Source of the DNA: Falsihalocynthiibacter arcticus
GTDB taxonomy: Bacteria; Pseudomonadota; Alphaproteobacteria; Rhodobacterales; Rhodobacteraceae
Length of the DNA: 64,000 nucleotides
Assembly (NCBI RefSeq): GCF_000812665.2
Contig: NZ_CP014327.1
Coordinates: 2,695,501-2,759,500, forward strand
Direction of reading: 5' to 3'
The notes beneath the pieces were generated by a model. The model was not told the origin of the DNA, did no database searches, and saw only the letters and a program-made list of their open reading frames with translations. The position numbers were made by a program, and so were the translations under genes. Below are positions 26,532 through 36,005 of the stretch, one piece after another. Each line of letters begins with the position of its first letter. Within the stretch, counting starts at the first letter, position 1.

Positions 26532-28247
26532 GTGGTATTTCAAACTTGCGTGACCGAGGCTCGCAAAAGTAAATTCCTCGCGTGTCTTTTTATGACGTGC
26601 CTGATGGGGTCGCATGCGTTGGCGCAGACAGCCAGTGAGATCACCCCAAGCACTTTTCAGCCGCCGTTGCAGCGGTTAACGGGCGCAATTGTTTTTTCAG
26701 GGCAGTCGGGAACCGAGGCTCCTGCGGGATCAGAAACGATTGAGATCACCCTGTCTGGGGTGGATTTGCAGGATGGTTTGCGCCAGATGGCAAAGGAAAA
26801 CGCAGCGTTTGAAGCGCGGTTGACGCGTGGCCGCATTCCCGTATCTGAACTGTTCGAGGCGACCGCCGATCTTGAGGCGGCCTATGCCAACGCCGGATAT
26901 GTTTTGGCGCGCGTCGTGTTACCACAGCAAACCTTGAACAACGGGGGCAGGCTGAAGGTCACGGTTGTTAACGGCTTTATCGAAGCGATTGATTCAACAA
27001 ATGTTGCGCCCAATATTCGTGCGCGCCTTGAGTTGTTGACGGCCCCATTGGTGGATCAGCCCGGCCTTACGCGTGCGGAACTTGAAAGCCAACTTCTGTT
27101 GGCGGGTGATATGCCCGGGGTGGCTTTGCAGTCGGCACTGGCTGCAGGGGAGCTAGAAGGCGGTGCGGTCATTGCATTGGATCCTGAGTTTAGGCCGTTC
27201 ACTGGTTTTATCGGATTTGGGAACCCCTACGGCGAAGACTTGGGCGGCAACAGCCTGAATATGGGCTTTGAGATCAATAGCCCGTTTAAGTTCGGCGAGA
27301 CTTTTTATGCGCGCTTATCGGGTGCACCGGGGGCGATGGAAACGTCTGATCCGCGCAATCGTATTTTTGCCATCGGGGCTGTGGTGCCGCTGGGATATTC
27401 CGGATTAACGATAAACGTTGAGGCGACCCAGAGCGAGACAAACCCAGACGTCGCCTTTTTCCCAACGCAATCCACGTTTGAGCGCAATGCGGTGCGCCTC
27501 GCTTATCCCTTTATACGGTCGCTTGATTTGAATGTGTCGGGGCTGTTTGCGTTGGATATGCAGACAGATCAGCAATCATTGAGAAGTGGGCCGCAGATTT
27601 ACGAAGATCGGCTCTCAATTTTGCGCCTTGGCGGTACCGTCTCGAAGATTCACGACAGTGGCGCGACGAGCTTTCTGGGTTTGACCGTGTCGCAGGGCAT
27701 TGACGCCTTTGGAGCACGGGTCGAGGGCGATGCCGGATATGCGCCGTCACGCGCGGGTGCAAATGCGATCTTTACCAAGTTGAACGGCGCATTTTCGTAT
27801 TTGAGCAACTTGTCTGAATCTGTGATGGTGGCTGTCTATGGGCGGTTCCAAACGTCGTTTGGCGATCCGCTACCAACATCAGAACAGTTTAGTTTGGTAG
27901 GTCCGACCGAATTGTCGGCGTTTGATTCCGGCGAGCTTCGAGGCGACAGTGGTTGGGTTCTGCATGCAGAAGTCTCGACCCTGCGCCAAGTCAGCCTAGG
28001 AGAGACGCCGCTTTTGGCGAGCCCCTATCTTTTTGCCGGTTTCGGACAAGCCTTTACCGAGAGGCCGACCTTCTATGAACAAAGCCGCGTTAATGCGTTT
28101 GTTTATGGTGTTGGCACCGATCTATTTACAGTAAATGAATCCAACTTCCGATCCGACAGTTTGCGGATAGAGTTTGGGAGAGGGAGCCGAGACGATGGGA
28201 AACCAGATGATTACAGATTCAGCATTACTGCCAATTCCCGCTTCTAA
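26532..28247 (+). CDS. Two-partner secretion transporter (TpsB; ShlB/FhaC/HecB family)
   Basis: Outer-membrane 16-strand barrel of the Omp85-related TpsB type, 571 residues, which exports the TpsA partner. GTG start with AAAGGTG eight bases upstream; signal peptide ending HALAQ. Residues ~70-160 form the POTRA domains (PVSELFEATADLEAAYANAG, VLARVVLPQQTLNNGGRLKV); the barrel follows, and the chain ends in SITANSRF, a terminal Phe as required for BAM-mediated insertion. The partner gene overlaps its 3' end by 53 bp. Followed by TpsA and a caspase-like gene on the same strand. Confidence 0.9.
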   Translation: MVFQTCVTEARKSKFLACLFMTCLMGSHALAQTASEITPSTFQPPLQRLTGAIVFSGQSGTEAPAGSETIEITLSGVDLQDGLRQMAKENAAFEARLTRGRIPVSELFEATADLEAAYANAGYVLARVVLPQQTLNNGGRLKVTVVNGFIEAIDSTNVAPNIRARLELLTAPLVDQPGLTRAELESQLLLAGDMPGVALQSALAAGELEGGAVIALDPEFRPFTGFIGFGNPYGEDLGGNSLNMGFEINSPFKFGETFYARLSGAPGAMETSDPRNRIFAIGAVVPLGYSGLTINVEATQSETNPDVAFFPTQSTFERNAVRLAYPFIRSLDLNVSGLFALDMQTDQQSLRSGPQIYEDRLSILRLGGTVSKIHDSGATSFLGLTVSQGIDAFGARVEGDAGYAPSRAGANAIFTKLNGAFSYLSNLSESVMVAVYGRFQTSFGDPLPTSEQFSLVGPTELSAFDSGELRGDSGWVLHAEVSTLRQVSLGETPLLASPYLFAGFGQAFTERPTFYEQSRVNAFVYGVGTDLFTVNESNFRSDSLRIEFGRGSRDDGKPDDYRFSITANSRF

Positions 28248-31200
28248 ATTCGCCGCTCGTTTGCGCGGGGTTTTGCGTACCAGCGTGGCGGTATGTATTT
28301 GCCTGCCCAGTGTCGTATTCGCGCAAGCCTTGCCCCAGAACGGCACGGTGGTGAGCGGCAATGCAAACATCAGTACGGCTGGCGCGGGGATGACCGTGCG
28401 CCAAGGGACGAACTCGGCCATCGTAAATTGGCAGAGCTTCTCGATTGGCACGGGCGCGGATGTTAATTTCATTCAGCCCAACGCGAATAGTGTGACTTTG
28501 AACCGTGTGACGGGCAGTACCACAAGTGACATTCACGGCAATCTGACGGCCAATGGCTCGGTCTATCTCATCAACCCCAATGGTATTTTCATTGGCCCAA
28601 ATGGCGCGGTGAATGCGCAGGGTTTTGTGGCCTCGACGCTGGATATGACGAACGAAGATTTCAACAGCGGCAGATTGCGGTTTAGTGGCGACGGCAATTC
28701 GGCCTCTGTCACCAACCAAGGGCGTGTGACGATCGGACGGGGTGGTTACGCCGCGCTGTTGGGCGGGCACGTGCGCAACGACGGGATTGTGACCGTGCCG
28801 ATGGGGCGGGTTGCCTTTGGCTCGGGCGAGCGGATCACGCTGGATTTTTCGGGTGACCAGTTTTTGCAAGTGGCTCTCCCGACGGGCGAAGACGCAGATG
28901 TGTTGATTGACAACGCAGGCGCGGTGCAGGCCAACGGCGGCTCAATCGAGATGCGGGCGGCGACGGCGCGCAACGCGGTGCGCAATGCGATCAACCTTTC
29001 AGGCGTGGCCGAAGCGCGGTCAGTTTCCGTGCACAATGGCAGCATTGTGCTGGGCGGCGGCAGTGGCGGCGGTGTGAACGTTTCCGGCACGGTCAATACG
29101 CGCAGCGCCAGCAACGCCAACGCGGGCACCACGGGCGGCGAGATTACGATCACCGGACAAGACATCGTGCTAGACGGCGCGCAGATGGATGCCAGCGGCA
29201 ATGGCGGCGGCGGTCTGGTGCGGATTGGTGGCGATTTCGCGGGCGAGGGTGCCTTGCCACGCGCCGATACGCTGTCGGCGGATGCAGAGACACGGATTAT
29301 TGCCGACGGGCTTATGAACGGCGACGGCGGGCGGATTGCCCTTTGGTCTGACGTCAATACGGGTTTTGCTGGGGATTTGTCTGTGCGGGGCGGCGATGTT
29401 GGCGGTGATGGCGGCTTTATCGAAGTTTCCAGTCGTCAGACGCTAGCCTATAGCGGGTTCGCTGATCGCCGTGCGCCAAACGGTATATGGGGCACATTGT
29501 TGTTGGATCCGGGCGATGTGACGATCGATTCAGGAACCGGTGGCGATTATGGCGGCACCGACGGTGTGGAATACAGCCTGGCGTTCGGCAATCTCATTAT
29601 TGAGACGAATTCGCGCAGTGGCCCTCCGGGGGCGGGGACGATCACCATCAACGGCGATATTTCTTGGACCACGAGTACCTCCCTATATTTGACGGCTGAC
29701 GTTGATATCGTGCTAAACGGCGCGATTGACGGGCAAAATGGCGGGTTGCATATCTACGCGATAGGCGATGTCATCTCCAATTCCGCCACCAGCAGCATCG
29801 ACGTGGAATCCCTTTACGTGGACGGAGGGAATTGGATTGAGGTCGGAGCGGCATTGACCCCGATCGACGTAACCTCCTTCTATCTGGATAGCTATGCTGC
29901 CACCTTCGTGCGCGCCACGGGTGGAACGGGTATTGCGAGCGATCCCTATATGATCGCCGATATCTATGGCTTGCAGGGGATAGCATCAGGCAATACTTCA
30001 GCGGCGCATTTTGCTCTTCAAGGGGATATTGACGCCAGCAGTACGGAGTTTTGGCGCACGACCTATGGCTCAGGATTTTCCCCAATCAACACAGTGGACG
30101 GATCCTTGAATGGGAACGGCCATACGGTCAGTAACCTTTTTATCTTGCCTTCGTTTGATGAAGGTGGCCCGAGTTCGGCTGCATTCGCGTATGGTATTGG
30201 AGCTGAGGGCTCGATTTCCAACTTGAACCTGACCAATGTAGATGTACTTGGCTCCACTGCGGCGCTTTTGGCGGTCTACAATGACGGCCTGATCAGCAAT
30301 GTGCATGTTGAAGGGGCAATTCAAACCGTTGGCAGCGCCGCGGGTGGTCTGGTGGCCGATAACTACGGCATCATCGAAGATAGCAGCGCCGATGTTTCGA
30401 TCCTCGTGGAAGACACGAATTTTGGGAATGGATACCCACGCAGTTTTGGCGGATTGGCTGGGGAAAGTGCTGGCGTGATCCAGAATTCGACGGCGGTTGG
30501 TAGCATTACTCTGCCTATGAGTCTCGACAATCTCGCCGTTGGTGGTGCTGTCGGCGCACAGTTCGGTGGCGATTTGATCGATACAGATGTCGATGTTGAT
30601 ATCTCGGCGACGGGGACCCTGTTTGCAAACGCGTATTTTGGTGGTGTTGTGGGGTACGTGAATGATGAATCTGGGGACGAGGGATTCGATGCGGAGCCAC
30701 AGGGCGACGCGGCTTTGGGTTCTCCAAATGCGACCCTCACCAACAACACCTCTCGCGGTGATTTGACCTTTAACATTCAAACCGACCATACCAATTTTGA
30801 CACCCTATATGTTGGGGGCCAAGTCGGCTACTTGTCGGGCACGTCTACGTTAACACGAGGCCTTTCGTATGGCGATATTTCGGTCACATCCATCGGCACA
30901 ACCAGCCTGAATGCTGGCGGTGCCATTGGGCGCGCCGATTTCAACGCCACCATCGGCCAAACGCGTTCTCTTGGCGGTAGTATGACCGTTGACTATGACG
31001 GTAGGGGCGAGATTGGCGGATTTGTTGGGGCGAACGACGGGACGATCACGCAATCCGATACCGCAACCGCCCTCCGCAGTTACGGTTTCAATGACACCAG
31101 CATCGGTGGTTTTGCAGGGGCGAACCAAGGCATAATCATGCGGACCGCCGCCAATAACGAAATCTATATTGATTTCAGCGGTGGAAACAAAGTGATTGGT

Positions 31201-32577
31201 GGCCACACCGGAAGCAATCTTGGCGGCTCAATCGACATGTCCTATACCACCGGAGATCTCATCGTTTCGGGCACATCGCCTGGCTATCAGTCCTATCTTT
31301 ACGACGTTGGTTTGTTCGCAGGTCAACAATACGGCAGCGTCTCGGAAAGCTTCGCTGCACGCGATCTCTCCCTTGCCGACTCGCCCATGTTGAACTCTGG
31401 TTTCTCGGGTGACTTCAATGATTTATTGGGCTTCGTTGATGTGTTTTTTGATAGTGACCTGGCTGGATTTACGGCGTCTCCTGATGGGGCGACCGGATAT
31501 ACGACGGCGCAATTGCAAGACACAGAGTTTTTCGTCTCCACCCTCGGGGGCCTGAGTGCCGGGTTTTCTATAACCGACTGGGCGCCGGGGGCGGCGGGTT
31601 TCTATCCTGTTTTGTATAATCTTGTGCCGGTGATCTATGCTGTGCCCGACCCTGTAACGGTTGTGTTTGGGCAAACCGGAAGCGCGACGACGACGGGTAC
31701 CGTATATGGCGGGGCAGGTTCCTATGTTTTTGGGCCGGACGGCGATACTGTAAATTTGGACACGCTATTTACCACACTGGTATTCGGCGGAACGTCGGTT
31801 GGGCCGCAAGTGTTTACGTTGGCCACAACGGCGCTGACCAGTGCTCTGGACGTGATCTATCAGGTTATTGCGCGTGAGGGGGATGCAACGATTACAGCCG
31901 CTCCTACACCACCGATACCCGAGCCAGAACCAGAGCCGCTACCGGATCCTGAACCCACTCCGGACCCAGATCCGAAACCGGAACCTGAGCCAATCTTACC
32001 GCCACCACCATTGTTACCCGAGTTTTTGCTGCCAAATCCGACGGACATCATTGTGGGCGGTGAAGGCCCCCAGAGTGTATTGACGATCCAATCGGTCAGC
32101 ACGCAGTCGGCGGCGACCGCATTATCCGTGACGCAAGCAAGCGCGGATGGGCTGGTTTCAGCGACGAGTGCTTGTGACGAAAGTGGTGACGTTAATCAGT
32201 ATCTGGCCTGTGTGTCCGATGCGCTGAATGACTTTGCGGATGAGCTGGATGCGATTGCCACGGATTTGCCGCCGGGAATGGAAAACGTTGCGCAGATTGT
32301 GCAAACCGCACGGGCGGAAATTGATGGCGCACGCACTCGCGCCACCAGACGTTTGGCAAGCGCCACAACGGACGCCGAGCGTCGGGCCATTCGCCGTGAT
32401 GCGTTGAGTGAGTCCACCGCGGCCCTCGCCACTGCTGCAAGCGAAATTCGCAAAGTGATCTCTTTGGTGCGGGTTGAAGACCCCGAATTGGCGAGCATTC
32501 AGCAAGAGACGATTGTGACGGCCTCCGCTGCTGTGGAAAATGTTGGAATTCAACTTTCGCGCGCTGTTGGACTTTAA
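28195..32577 (+). CDS. TpsA exoprotein with filamentous-haemagglutinin secretion domain
   Basis: About 1460 residues. A long signal peptide (cleavage near VVFAQ) is followed by the TPS domain, with INWQSF-like VNWQSFSIGTGADVNFIQPN, the LINPNGIFIGPNGAVNAQGF motif (NPNGI is the hallmark), and FVASTLDM. Then comes a glycine/asparagine-rich beta-helix, GLUG-like repeats at about residues 710-1010 (GGFVGANDGTI, GGFAGANQGII), a proline/acidic linker of alternating Pro-Glu and Pro-Asp (about 1235-1275), and a 170-residue alanine-rich helical C terminus ending LSRAVGL. ATG 28195 has GAGGGAG upstream; TTG 28174 is an alternative. The linker plus helical tail could hold the protein at the surface or bind the next gene's product. 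Adhesin or biofilm role is the usual assumption; no toxin domain is seen. Confidence 0.88.
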   Translation: MGNQMITDSALLPIPASKFAARLRGVLRTSVAVCICLPSVVFAQALPQNGTVVSGNANISTAGAGMTVRQGTNSAIVNWQSFSIGTGADVNFIQPNANSVTLNRVTGSTTSDIHGNLTANGSVYLINPNGIFIGPNGAVNAQGFVASTLDMTNEDFNSGRLRFSGDGNSASVTNQGRVTIGRGGYAALLGGHVRNDGIVTVPMGRVAFGSGERITLDFSGDQFLQVALPTGEDADVLIDNAGAVQANGGSIEMRAATARNAVRNAINLSGVAEARSVSVHNGSIVLGGGSGGGVNVSGTVNTRSASNANAGTTGGEITITGQDIVLDGAQMDASGNGGGGLVRIGGDFAGEGALPRADTLSADAETRIIADGLMNGDGGRIALWSDVNTGFAGDLSVRGGDVGGDGGFIEVSSRQTLAYSGFADRRAPNGIWGTLLLDPGDVTIDSGTGGDYGGTDGVEYSLAFGNLIIETNSRSGPPGAGTITINGDISWTTSTSLYLTADVDIVLNGAIDGQNGGLHIYAIGDVISNSATSSIDVESLYVDGGNWIEVGAALTPIDVTSFYLDSYAATFVRATGGTGIASDPYMIADIYGLQGIASGNTSAAHFALQGDIDASSTEFWRTTYGSGFSPINTVDGSLNGNGHTVSNLFILPSFDEGGPSSAAFAYGIGAEGSISNLNLTNVDVLGSTAALLAVYNDGLISNVHVEGAIQTVGSAAGGLVADNYGIIEDSSADVSILVEDTNFGNGYPRSFGGLAGESAGVIQNSTAVGSITLPMSLDNLAVGGAVGAQFGGDLIDTDVDVDISATGTLFANAYFGGVVGYVNDESGDEGFDAEPQGDAALGSPNATLTNNTSRGDLTFNIQTDHTNFDTLYVGGQVGYLSGTSTLTRGLSYGDISVTSIGTTSLNAGGAIGRADFNATIGQTRSLGGSMTVDYDGRGEIGGFVGANDGTITQSDTATALRSYGFNDTSIGGFAGANQGIIMRTAANNEIYIDFSGGNKVIGGHTGSNLGGSIDMSYTTGDLIVSGTSPGYQSYLYDVGLFAGQQYGSVSESFAARDLSLADSPMLNSGFSGDFNDLLGFVDVFFDSDLAGFTASPDGATGYTTAQLQDTEFFVSTLGGLSAGFSITDWAPGAAGFYPVLYNLVPVIYAVPDPVTVVFGQTGSATTTGTVYGGAGSYVFGPDGDTVNLDTLFTTLVFGGTSVGPQVFTLATTALTSALDVIYQVIAREGDATITAAPTPPIPEPEPEPLPDPEPTPDPDPKPEPEPILPPPPLLPEFLLPNPTDIIVGGEGPQSVLTIQSVSTQSAATALSVTQASADGLVSATSACDESGDVNQYLACVSDALNDFADELDAIATDLPPGMENVAQIVQTARAEIDGARTRATRRLASATTDAERRAIRRDALSESTAALATAASEIRKVISLVRVEDPELASIQQETIVTASAAVENVGIQLSRAVGL

Positions 32578-32586
32578 GGGGAAGTT

Positions 32587-34509
32587 ATGCTGAGACACAT
32601 TATTGCGTCTGTCCTATTGTGGGGGCTGACGGTTTCCACCGTTTGGTCTGAGGGGCGTGTGGCCTTTGTTGTGGGCAACTCTGCCTATGAAAACGTCGGG
32701 GCACTGGACAATCCGATCAATGATGCTTTGGATATTTCCGTAGCCTTGGAAGGCCTTGGCTTTGACGTGATCTTGGGCAGCAACCAGAGTTTTGAGGCGA
32801 TGTCCGACGCGATTGCACGGTTTTCACAGGCGGCGCTGACGGCGGATGCGGTGCTGTTTTACTATGCGGGGCACGGGTTTCAGGTCAACGGCGAGAACTA
32901 TCTGGTGCCGGTTGATGCGGTGATTACACAGGCCAGTGATGTGGCAACGGCAACGATCCCTTTGACTGAAGTTATGAACGCAATGGAGCAGTCAAAAGGG
33001 CTTAAGCTTGTGTTTTTGGACGCCTGTCGCGACAACCCGTTCTCGGGCGCAACGGAGGGCATCCCAGAGTCCGGAAGCGGCTTGGCGCGGGTCGGATCGT
33101 CGGCGGATTTCATGATTGGTTATGCAACGCAGCCCGACAATGTGGCCTATGACGGAACGGGGCGGAACAGTTTCTTTTCCGAGGCGATGCTGAACCATCT
33201 CTATACTCCGGGCCAGTCGATTTCCGAACTGATGATCGCGGTGCGCCGTGATGTTTTGGCGGCGACGGGCGGGCGGCAAATCCCTTGGGATAACTCGTCC
33301 CTGACACGGCAGTTTCGCTTTGATAACAGCCCCGTAACCGCCTCCGAGGAAACGTTGTTGTGGCAGGTTGCCGCGAGCGAGAGCGATGCCAACTTGATGC
33401 AGCTATATGCCGAGCGCTATCCACAGGGCGCGCATGTGGATGATGTGAATGCGTTTATTCAGAGCGGGGCGCAAACCCGCACGCTGGCGGACCGTGATGA
33501 AGTGGCCGAGGCCGCGCGGTTGTGGTCGTTGGCGCGGCGCAGTCGGATGCGCCCCTTGTTGGAATATTATCTGGAGCAATACCCGACTGGCGCCGACGCC
33601 GAACAGGTCGCACGTCTTTTGGCGCTGATCCCCGAGGCCGATGACTCCACACCGGGTGGGATTTGTGAGCGCTTGGCAACCCATCCTCGTGATGCGACGG
33701 CAAATCAGTCAGGCGTCAGTTTCGAGCAGTTACAACGCAATGCTTTTTCGGCCATCCAAGCCTGTTCTGCGGCTGCGGTTCGCTCGCCAGAGTTGCCGCA
33801 TTACACCGCACTTTTGGCGCGGGCGACGGCGGCCTCGGGAGAGATGGGTCGGGCAGTGCAGCTGTATCAAAGCGCGGCAGAGCGCGGCGATTTGCGCGCG
33901 ATGGTCAGCCTTGCGCAATTAACGGAGTCAGGCAACGGCTTGCCACAGGACCAGACCCAAGCGCTGGCATTATATGAACGGGCCGCAGAGGGGGGGAGCG
34001 CTGATGCGATGATCAACCTCGCGATTACTCTGTTTGAGGGCGTGTTGCTCCCTGCCGACCCAGATCGCGGTGTGGCTTTGCTGCGACAAGCGGCGGAGGG
34101 GGGCTCGGCCAAGGCCGTGTTCAACCTTGGTGTTTTGGCCCAGAGCGACCAGATTGATACGCCGAGGGATGCGCTGGACTACTTCCGCCGCGCCGCGCGC
34201 GATGGCGAAGTTGAAGGCTATCGTGCTGCTGCGATTTTGCTGGATGAAGGCCGTGGCATTGATCGCGACCCTGAAGCGGCGGCGGATTTGCTGCTGCGCG
34301 GCTTGGCCGAAGATCGGGGCGCTTTGCTGCAACAATTGACGACTGCGTCGGATGAGTGGTCCCGCGATACAATTTCTGCGGTTCAGTCGCGCCTATTGGA
34401 CGCGGGATATTACACAAGCACCATTGATGGCCTGCCCGGGCCGAACTTCACGTCTGCGCTGACGCGTTGGCGCAATGGTGGATTTGACGCGGATGTTTTG
34501 AAGAGTTGA
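32587..34509 (+). CDS. Caspase-family (peptidase C14) protein with Sel1 repeats, in TPS operon
   Basis: 640 residues. Signal peptide ends near VWSEG, so it is exported. The caspase-fold p20 domain covers residues ~20-240: RVAFVVGNSAYENVGALDNP, the catalytic His96 in YYAGHGFQVNG and Cys147 in FLDACRDNPF; both are present, so activity is expected. The middle is helical; about residues 420-580 hold Sel1/TPR-like repeats (QLYQSAAERGDLRAMVSLAQL, LYERAAEGGSADAMINLA); the last ~50 residues resemble a peptidoglycan-binding-like fold (VQSRLLDAGYYTSTIDGLPG). It starts 9 bp after tpsA with AAGGGGAAG, so the two are cotranscribed. Cleavage or maturation of TpsA, or a role in cell-surface stress, is inference. 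Confidence 0.88.
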   Translation: MLRHIIASVLLWGLTVSTVWSEGRVAFVVGNSAYENVGALDNPINDALDISVALEGLGFDVILGSNQSFEAMSDAIARFSQAALTADAVLFYYAGHGFQVNGENYLVPVDAVITQASDVATATIPLTEVMNAMEQSKGLKLVFLDACRDNPFSGATEGIPESGSGLARVGSSADFMIGYATQPDNVAYDGTGRNSFFSEAMLNHLYTPGQSISELMIAVRRDVLAATGGRQIPWDNSSLTRQFRFDNSPVTASEETLLWQVAASESDANLMQLYAERYPQGAHVDDVNAFIQSGAQTRTLADRDEVAEAARLWSLARRSRMRPLLEYYLEQYPTGADAEQVARLLALIPEADDSTPGGICERLATHPRDATANQSGVSFEQLQRNAFSAIQACSAAAVRSPELPHYTALLARATAASGEMGRAVQLYQSAAERGDLRAMVSLAQLTESGNGLPQDQTQALALYERAAEGGSADAMINLAITLFEGVLLPADPDRGVALLRQAAEGGSAKAVFNLGVLAQSDQIDTPRDALDYFRRAARDGEVEGYRAAAILLDEGRGIDRDPEAAADLLLRGLAEDRGALLQQLTTASDEWSRDTISAVQSRLLDAGYYTSTIDGLPGPNFTSALTRWRNGGFDADVLKS

Positions 34510-34887
34510 GCTGAATTGGGCTAGAATAAAGCGCAGTTAGTCGTCGATATGAGCGACGTAAATGGATTGGTGTTCATTGTTCGATGCCAGAGTTAAAAGA
34601 CCTTGTGGTGTTGCTTTTGCAGTGTTTTTTGCTTGCATCGGCTTAGCTCAATTGAGCACCTCCAGAAGGTTTAGAAATAAATACTTGGTTGCATTCCGAC
34701 AGTATTGCGCTACTTTGTAGCCTGAAAGCGACTAGAGATGTCGCAAATAGACCTTCCACTTTTTTTGACAAAAAAAGGAATGCAGCTAGGCTGCTGGAAC
34801 GGCGTTTGCGAGGTTGCTGGGCTTTCTGCGAGTGCGCCAACACGTGGCTGACACTCGGTAAACAAGAAATAAGAAGGAATTACCCAT
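34510..34887. other. Intergenic region between the TPS operon and the betaine transporter
   Basis: About 380 bp with no gene recognised. It contains an extended A/T tract (T7-GAC-A7 at about 34760-34776) that overlaps the promoter listed at 34765, and no strong terminator after the caspase-like gene. Confidence 0.5.
34765..34792 (+). promoter_or_regulatory. Sigma70-like promoter for the betaine transporter operon
   Basis: TTGACA (34765-34770), spacer 16 bp, TAGGCT (34787-34792). The -35 is a consensus match, the -10 a fair one. It lies about 95 bp upstream of the binding-protein start, in the right orientation. Confidence 0.5.
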
Positions 34888-35859
34888 ATGAAACGTATTA
34901 TTATCGGTGCGGCATTCGCGGCACTCGCAGCCCCAACGGCGGCTTTGGCACAAGACCAGTGCGGCGAAGTTACGATCACTCAGATGAACTGGGATTCAGC
35001 CGCTATTGTTACGGCTGTCTCGAAATTCCTGATGGAACAGGGCTATGGGTGTGACGTAACGGCGGTGCCGTCGGACACGACACCGGCGATGACGTCCCTT
35101 TCCGAAAACAACGAACCAGATATCGTAACCGAGTTGTGGGTTAACTCCGCAGGTGATGCTTACCAAAAGCTAAAAGCTGACGGCAAAATCGAAGAGTTGA
35201 CCAGCGTCCTTGATCCCGGCGGTGTCGAAGGTTGGTGGCTTCCAACGTATCTTGTTGAAGCGCACCCAGAGCTTGCAACAATCCAAGGCGTGATGGACAA
35301 TCCTGAGCTGGTTGGTGGCATGTTTAACAACTGTCCCGATGGTTGGGGCTGTCGCATCGTCAATGACAACCTGATCCGCGCGTTCAACCTTGAAGATAGC
35401 GGTATCGAAGTCTTTAATCACGGTTCCGGCGAAACGCTGGCGACTTCGATGGCTGCGGCTTATCAGAGCGAAGAACCTTGGTTTGGCTACTATTGGGGTC
35501 CAACGACGCCAATGGGTAAGTTTGCAATGACCAGCGTTGATCTTGGTGAATACGACGAAGCGGTACACGCGGCGAACCAAAACGCCGATGCGGCTGATCC
35601 TAAGGCATCGTCCTTCCCATCTGCACCCGTGCTGACGATCGTGACCAAAGACTTCATGGGTACGCACCCAGATATTGCGGACCTGATGAGCAAAGTGACC
35701 TTCAAGACGGACACAATGAGCCAACTTCTCGCTTGGAAAGAAGAGAACAACGCCTCTAACGAAGAAGCGGCTGTTTACTTCCTCAAAGGCAATCCTGAAG
35801 TTTGGGGAAGCTGGATCAATGAAGCAGCGACAGAAAAACTGTCTGCTCTTTTGAAATAA
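34888..35859 (+). CDS. Quaternary amine (glycine betaine/choline) ABC transporter, binding protein
   Basis: Periplasmic OpuAC-type binding protein, 323 residues, with signal peptide ending ALAQDQ. Text: VTITQMNWDSAAIVTAVSKF and GYGCDVTAVPSDTTPAMTSL; the aromatic residues in EGWWLPTYL, WFGYYWGPT and the Cys pair CPDGWGC resemble ligand-binding regions for trimethylammonium compounds. Followed by permease and ATPase genes on the same strand, with a hairpin between it and the permease gene. Betaine, choline or proline betaine are all possible ligands. Confidence 0.85.
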   Translation: MKRIIIGAAFAALAAPTAALAQDQCGEVTITQMNWDSAAIVTAVSKFLMEQGYGCDVTAVPSDTTPAMTSLSENNEPDIVTELWVNSAGDAYQKLKADGKIEELTSVLDPGGVEGWWLPTYLVEAHPELATIQGVMDNPELVGGMFNNCPDGWGCRIVNDNLIRAFNLEDSGIEVFNHGSGETLATSMAAAYQSEEPWFGYYWGPTTPMGKFAMTSVDLGEYDEAVHAANQNADAADPKASSFPSAPVLTIVTKDFMGTHPDIADLMSKVTFKTDTMSQLLAWKEENNASNEEAAVYFLKGNPEVWGSWINEAATEKLSALLK

Positions 35860-35919
35860 GCGAACTGCCTGCCTGAGTGCTCGTTCAAGGGCATGACGGT
35901 ATTTTAGGCGATCCATTTA

Positions 35920-35949
35920 ACAGGGCCAGTTCACATGATCTGGCCCTGT
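35920..35949 (+). terminator. Intercistronic hairpin between binding-protein and permease genes
   Basis: ACAGGGCCAG (35920-35929) pairs perfectly with CTGGCCCTGT (35940-35949), loop 10 nt. There is no T-run, so readthrough is expected; it probably lowers downstream expression and protects the binding-protein message. Confidence 0.6.
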
Positions 35950-36005
35950 CGTCGTTTAGACGAACAATAGAATAGGGCCGAAACTATGGCCTGAATGAGG
36001 GATGT

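Noticed and set aside
28746-30789. Several minus-strand frames of 100-240 codons opposite tpsA
   Set aside because: All antisense to the TpsA gene and without recognisable domains.
31860-32102. Minus-strand frame with GSGSGSGSG repeats
   Set aside because: It is the reverse reading of the Pro-Glu/Pro-Asp linker of TpsA, not a gene.
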